From NCBI GenBank assembly GCA_910577035.1, contig CAJTKW010000007.1:1-64000 (forward strand): 64,000 bases of DNA. The letters run 5' to 3'. Positions 60,391 to 64,000 of this stretch are shown piece after piece. Every line of letters starts with the position of its first letter. Position 1 is the first letter of the stretch. Below the pieces are notes generated by a model. That model was not told where the DNA came from, made no database searches, and was given only the letters and a program-made list of their open reading frames with translations. Origin of the DNA: an uncultured Acetatifactor sp. GTDB lineage: Bacteria > Bacillota > Clostridia > Lachnospirales > Lachnospiraceae. The translations under genes were made by a program, and so were the position numbers.

Positions 60391-60529
60391 TCATTATTTG
60401 CAACGGCAATGTCCGTGCCGGGCTCGCACTTCCCATTACATTCACTGCCCCGTCCTCTCCCCGTCCAGTTGTGCGATACCGTTCGGTTCGAGGAGTAAGA
60501 AAGCTTGTTATGCGCTTTTCTTGATAAGT

Positions 60530-60556
60530 ATATCGGACTGTTTTTTTATAACTTTA
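60530..60556 (-). promoter_or_regulatory. Sigma-28 (FliA/SigD) promoter of flagellin 1
   Basis: On the - strand TAAA (60556-60553) and TCCGATAT (60537-60530) are exactly 15 bp apart, matching TAAA-N15-GCCGATAT. The leader is about 170 nt long. Confidence 0.85.
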
Positions 60557-60644
60557 GTCTTGTAATAAAATTTTTTTAACTTTTTCTAATCTCTATGTTT
60601 CATGAGAACATAATCCTGTCATTTCCGGCATAAAAAAGCGGTTC

Positions 60645-62138
60645 TTACTGAAGAAGGGAGAGTACACCCTGGTTTGCCTGATTTGCCTGAGCCAGCATGG
60701 ACTGACCTGCCTGAGCAAGGATGTTATTGTTGGAGTAAGCAACCATCTCAGAGGCCATATCCGTGTCACGAATCTGAGATTCAGCACTGGTAGTATTCTC
60801 GACAATATTGTCCAGATTGCTGATGGTATGCTCCAGTCTGTTCTGAATAGCTCCCAGCTCCGAACGCTGTGCGGAAACCTTTGTAATGGCAGCCTTAATC
60901 TTCTCGATGGCATCCAGTGCATTGCTGTCATTATTTCCGTCCATACGCAAGCCGTTGATACCCAGGCCCTTTGCATTCATAGACTGAAGATTCAGAGTAA
61001 TCTGATTGTTGCTGGAAGCGTCAGCGCCTACATGGAGAGAAATATCCATAGCGCCCACCTTATCTCTCATTGCATTTATCTCTGCAGGATCCAGCTTGGT
61101 CACATTGCCTACCGCGTCATACACCTTGGGAGCATCCGCTTTAGACCACACTGTACCGATTGTACCGGACTTACCCGCATAGGAGGTAGTGAAATAGTTA
61201 TCCAGGTCGTTGGCAGCAATCTTGTTGCCATGCGCATCATAGTATGCCGCAGATACCGACTGGCTCTCGCTGGCCTTGACATTGGTAGCATTAAATACGA
61301 TCGTATCAGTGTAATCGGTGTTAGCGGTTGCAGACTTTTTGTAACCTCCAACAGTGATGGTTCCGACAGTAACACCTGTTTTATTGTAAATAGTAAATGT
61401 TGCGCTGGTAGCAGTCAAGGAAGTCTGAGTAATATCAAAGCGTGCCCCTGCTTCGCCATTCAGGCTTGCCGCATAAGTGGTAGTTCCCTTCGCAGGCGTT
61501 GCCAGCGTGGTATCCCATATGCTGTTGGCAGTAATGCTGATACCGGAATCCCTCAAAGCCTTGAGCAGTGCATTCTGATCTGCCATGTTCTCGCCGTTTA
61601 CGTTAGCCGCGGCAAAAGTAATCTTTGTACCTGTCACGATGTCTGCTGTAAAAGTTGCGCTTCCCATGGAAGACTTATCATAGTTCTTATAAGAATAAGA
61701 CGTCCCTCTGGCTACACTTGTATCACCCTTCAGCAGATAGGTCTCATTGAATTTGGTAGTCTCGGCAACACGGTCAATCTCAGTGGTCAGCTGATCAATT
61801 TCCTGCTGGATAGCCGTGCGGTCAGATTCGGAATTGGTTCCGTTGGCTGCCTTAACCGCCAGCTCGTTCATTCTCTGCAGCATGTCATGCACTTCGGTAA
61901 GCGCGCCTTCTGCTGTCTGCACTGCGGAGATACCGTCCTGTGCATTGGCAGACGCCTGTGCCAGGCCTCTGATCTGCTTTCTCATTTTTTCAGAAATTGC
62001 CAGACCCGCCGCATCATCTGCTGCACGGTTAATCTTGTATCCGGATGATAACTTTTCAGTGGACTTTGCCTGCTTCTTTGATGTGATTCCAAGCATCCTG
62101 TTAGAGTTCATCGCCAATAAATTATGCTGTACTACCAT
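60645..62138 (-). CDS. Flagellin 2
   Basis: The 497-residue paralogue of flagellin 1 has nearly identical first 140 and last 100 residues (starts [20 protein letters not shown], ends [16 protein letters not shown]) and a similar Ser/Thr-rich centre that differs at scattered positions. [15 protein letters not shown] is unchanged. It has its own sigma-28 promoter and AAGGAGG ribosome site. I saw no strong terminator after it, so some transcripts may run into flagellin 1. Two equal-length flagellins suggest a mixed filament or separate expression states. Confidence 0.97.
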   Translation of the reverse strand: MVVQHNLLAMNSNRMLGITSKKQAKSTEKLSSGYKINRAADDAAGLAISEKMRKQIRGLAQASANAQDGISAVQTAEGALTEVHDMLQRMNELAVKAANGTNSESDRTAIQQEIDQLTTEIDRVAETTKFNETYLLKGDTSVARGTSYSYKNYDKSSMGSATFTADIVTGTKITFAAANVNGENMADQNALLKALRDSGISITANSIWDTTLATPAKGTTTYAASLNGEAGARFDITQTSLTATSATFTIYNKTGVTVGTITVGGYKKSATANTDYTDTIVFNATNVKASESQSVSAAYYDAHGNKIAANDLDNYFTTSYAGKSGTIGTVWSKADAPKVYDAVGNVTKLDPAEINAMRDKVGAMDISLHVGADASSNNQITLNLQSMNAKGLGINGLRMDGNNDSNALDAIEKIKAAITKVSAQRSELGAIQNRLEHTISNLDNIVENTTSAESQIRDTDMASEMVAYSNNNILAQAGQSMLAQANQANQGVLSLLQ

Positions 62139-62161
62139 TTTATTTTCCTCCTTGAATTTAC

Positions 62162-62175
62162 CAGCGTCCCTGCTG
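62162..62175 (-). promoter_or_regulatory. GGA-loop hairpin in flagellin 2 leader (candidate CsrA site)
   Basis: On the mRNA CAGC-AGGGAC-GCTG puts GGGA in the loop, about 25 nt before the start codon, the same place as in flagellin 1 but with a different stem sequence. A further hairpin GCAGT-caggaaga-ACTGC (62219-62236) also has GGA in its loop. Confidence 0.55.
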
Positions 62176-62249
62176 CTATCATCCTCTATTTTTTCGGTTC
62201 AATCCGTTGAATCCACTTGCAGTTCTTCCTGACTGCCTGTCTGGTAAGT

Positions 62250-62276
62250 ATATCGTCATAAAATCCAATTACTTTA
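62250..62276 (-). promoter_or_regulatory. Sigma-28 (FliA/SigD) promoter of flagellin 2
   Basis: On the - strand TAAA (62276-62273) and GACGATAT (62257-62250) are 15 bp apart, one base from the GCCGATAT consensus. The leader is about 105 nt. Confidence 0.85.
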
Positions 62277-62308
62277 GCCCCGAAAGCAAAAAATATGGAT
62301 ATTTATTG

Positions 62309-62335
62309 AAAAAAAGAAAAACCGACGTTCCGCCG
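62309..62335 (-). terminator. Possible terminator after the FliT/FlgN-like gene
   Basis: On the - strand CGGCG-gaa-CGTCG (one G-T pair) is followed by TTTTTCTTTTTT. The stem is short but the T-run is strong. It lies between the flagellar chaperone genes and the flagellin 2 promoter. Confidence 0.5.
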
Positions 62336-62399
62336 CCAAAGATTTGACCGCGAATCCATCGATTTTCCGCTGTTTTTGCATATCAATACTGTTTGACCG

Positions 62400-62876
62400 T
62401 TATTGCTTACTGTCCAGAAACTGCGACGAATTCACATGAGTGTTGCTCATGCTCTTGTAGTAATCGTAGGCTGCTTTCGAATTCTTGCGGTTCTGCGCAA
62501 TGTTGGACCGCTCCTTGCGGAAGTATACCTCCACCATCTGCTTATTTCGCGCTTCCTGCGCCTGAATCGTAACGCTTTCCTCCGTCACCCTGGTGACAAG
62601 CTCCTGCAGACGCCTGATCTGCTGCGCATATTTCTGACGATTGCCTTGCAGCTCCTGCTCCACATTCCGGTACAAGGTCTCAAAGCCGTTATCCAAAGCC
62701 ATAAGCTCATCGATCAGAGCGCCTTTTTTATCCACATATTTATCATATTCCTGCAGATCCACATCCTGCGCCTGAAATATCTCCTGCTGGTACAGGTTAT
62801 ATTCCTGAATCTTTGCCATGATCTGCAGCTTGCTTTGCAGGCTTTCCTCCAAAACATTCAGATAATTGTCCGTCAT
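62400..62876 (-). CDS. FliT/FlgN-like flagellar chaperone
   Basis: The 158-residue, almost all-helical protein has charged heptad patterns (LNVLEESLQSKLQIMAKIQE, QKYAQQIRRLQELVTRVTEE) and ends VNSSQFLDSKQ. Sequence motifs are weak in this family. The call rests on helical content, size and the place directly after fliS, where fliT usually lies. FlgN-type proteins hold hook-filament junction proteins before export and FliT-type hold the cap protein FliD. The ATG at 62876 has GGCGG before it. Confidence 0.65.
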   Translation of the reverse strand: MTDNYLNVLEESLQSKLQIMAKIQEYNLYQQEIFQAQDVDLQEYDKYVDKKGALIDELMALDNGFETLYRNVEQELQGNRQKYAQQIRRLQELVTRVTEESVTIQAQEARNKQMVEVYFRKERSNIAQNRKNSKAAYDYYKSMSNTHVNSSQFLDSKQ

Positions 62877-62889
62877 ATGTCCGCCGCCT

Positions 62890-63264
62890 TTACTGCTTAT
62901 TCGCTTCCATGACCTGCTTCCAGGTGTCACGCATGGCACGAAGATGCTGATTGACCTCCTCCAGGATCTCCTTATCCTTCTTGATATTGGCCTGTGTCAA
63001 CCTCTGTCCAAGGTAAGAATACACCCTCTCAAAATCCTGAGCGACCTCATAATTCATATCCAGGGTCTGGCGGAAATAATCAATAATGCGCTCTGTCTTG
63101 ACAATATTGTTGTGGGCCTTCTCAATATCCTTCTGCTCCACCGAGACAATGGCAATATTGCAGAATTTGATGGCTCCCTCGTAAAGCATCAGCGTAAGCT
63201 CTGCGGGAGAAGCAGTCAGGATCTTGCTGTTATTATATTGTGCATACACACTGGGTAATGCCAT
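62890..63264 (-). CDS. fliS: Flagellin export chaperone FliS
   Basis: The 124-residue protein has the FliS pattern: YAQYNNSKILTASPAELTLM, LYEGAIKFCNIA and NIVKTERIIDYFRQTLDMNY. It binds the flagellin C-terminus in the cytoplasm and stops early polymerisation. The ATG at 63264 has AGGG seven bases upstream; a GTG at 63270 is too close to it. It lies between fliD and the FliT/FlgN-like gene, the usual order. Confidence 0.95.
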   Translation of the reverse strand: MALPSVYAQYNNSKILTASPAELTLMLYEGAIKFCNIAIVSVEQKDIEKAHNNIVKTERIIDYFRQTLDMNYEVAQDFERVYSYLGQRLTQANIKKDKEILEEVNQHLRAMRDTWKQVMEANKQ

Positions 63265-63324
63265 AGCCACACCCTGCCTTTCTGTAAATGTAATCTCTGA
63301 TACACCTGCATTTTACTCATATCA

Positions 63325-64000
63325 TCAGCCGCCCAGCAGCCCGGTCACTGCACTGGCGTTTTGCTGCATTTTGGCCATGGCAGTCTCCATCGCCGCAAAT
63401 TTGGCATACCATTTGTCCTCATACTCCGCAAGCTTTTTCTCTTCCGTTTTAATCTTGGACTTATAGTCGTCATAATCCGTCTTCATCTTCTTGTCGTCGT
63501 AGAAGCTGCCAAAACTCCTGTAGCCCTCCACGGACGCAGACATATCATTCATCTCGGTATAAAGACTCTGAGACAACTGTGTGAAGAAGGAAATTACCGT
63601 CTCCGGATCCGATGCGATCATACTTTTCAGCTTATCCTGATTTCCCGAAGTGCTTACATCATCCTTGTCGCCGTCAATGTGGTAAGCATTTCTCTCATTG
63701 TCCGGAGCGGCGAAATAGTTCAATGTCCCGATCCCAAAGTTGGTCAGATTCAATGTCTTACCGTTGACTGAGAAATTGGACAGCATGATCTTCTTCAAAG
63801 TAGTACCGATAGAACCCAGGTTGCTGTCTCTGCGCAGCAGGGAATCCTTGATCTTCTGCTCATACTTCTCCACTTCCTTCTCGGACATGGAGTCCTTCTC
63901 AGCATCGCTTAAGGGCTCGTAACCCTTGGCAGACTCCCCATTATACAGTTTATCTATCTCGTTGATAATCTCGTTATAGGTCTTCAGGAAATCCTTGACC
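63325..64000 (-). CDS. fliD: Flagellar filament cap protein FliD, C-terminal part (partial)
   Basis: The frame is open to the window edge, so the N-terminus is missing; about 224 residues are seen. The FliD C-terminal domain is clear: VKDFLKTYNEIINEIDKLYN, YEPLSDAEKDSMSEKEVEKY, IKDSLLRRDSNLGSI, then a coiled-coil end KIKTEEKKLAEYEDKWYAKF and the usual final MQQNASAVTGLLGG. It caps the filament and directs flagellin assembly. It is upstream of fliS in the same direction, as in most flagellar operons. Confidence 0.93.
   Translation of the reverse strand, partial: VKDFLKTYNEIINEIDKLYNGESAKGYEPLSDAEKDSMSEKEVEKYEQKIKDSLLRRDSNLGSIGTTLKKIMLSNFSVNGKTLNLTNFGIGTLNYFAAPDNERNAYHIDGDKDDVSTSGNQDKLKSMIASDPETVISFFTQLSQSLYTEMNDMSASVEGYRSFGSFYDDKKMKTDYDDYKSKIKTEEKKLAEYEDKWYAKFAAMETAMAKMQQNASAVTGLLGG

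Noticed and set aside
60828..62048. 406-residue frame opposite flagellin 2
   Set aside because: Antisense shadow; no relation to any family.
1..64000. CRISPR array, tRNA, rRNA, prophage or intact insertion sequence
   Set aside because: No regular spacer-repeat pattern, cloverleaf, rRNA segment, integrase or transposase frame was seen, apart from the Rpn-family gene.

Overview
The window looks like the chromosome of a motile, anaerobic, fermentative member of the Lachnospiraceae (Clostridia). This rests on a pyruvate formate-lyase operon with a clostridial-type ferredoxin, a sugar ABC system with no dedicated ATPase, LacI-type sugar control, Lachnospiraceae-type flagellins and strong AGGAGG ribosome sites. 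No tRNA, rRNA, CRISPR array or intact insertion sequence was seen.

Layout. (1) 1-4.5 kb, + strand: the end of a zinc-ribbon protein, then a pyruvate formate-lyase operon in which the enzyme is SPLIT. A 679-residue core carries the Cys-Cys active site, and a separate 80-residue protein carries the glycyl-radical domain. A 67-residue cysteine-containing relative of that domain lies between them, followed by the activase pflA and a ferredoxin. (2) 4.5-9.3 kb, - strand: a MerR-like coiled-coil protein, dnaB, rplI and gdpP. (3) 9.4-28.1 kb: a carbohydrate locus of eleven - strand genes (two solute-binding proteins, two permease pairs, an NHL/TPR protein, a YIP1 protein, a DUF5696-like protein, GH30 and GH35 enzymes). 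It is headed by a sigma-A promoter overlapped by a LacI-type operator, and a divergent lacI-family gene has a matching operator. This locus sits between two blocks that are often neighbours in Firmicutes: gdpP-rplI-dnaB and rpsF-ssb-rpsR (28.2-29.3 kb). (4) 29.4-32.2 kb: a toxin-like remnant, a HisC-like aminotransferase and an Rpn-family nuclease.

(5) 32.4-58.8 kb, all - strand: a large glycan-modification island. It has several glycosyltransferases, FkbM and other methyltransferases, UDP-galactopyranose mutase, a radical SAM protein, a PIG-L deacetylase, a GNAT-like acyltransferase, and Stealth, LicD, LicC-like and CDP-glycerol-transferase-like phosphotransfer genes. It also has an apparent UDP-L-QuiNAc/L-FucNAc-type pathway, a fucosyltransferase and a GT2-TPR protein. 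Nine of its proteins share one small Rossmann-like module. No flippase, polymerase or initiating phosphoglycosyl transferase was found, and the island abuts the flagellin genes, so cytoplasmic glycosylation of flagellin is the favoured reading. (6) 58.9-64 kb, - strand: two flagellins of 497 residues, each behind a sigma-28 promoter and a leader with GGA-loop hairpins that look like CsrA sites, then a FliT/FlgN-like protein, fliS and the end of fliD.

The most interesting items are the split pyruvate formate-lyase, the SBP/NHL/YIP1/DUF5696 envelope assembly, and the shared module across the glycan island.
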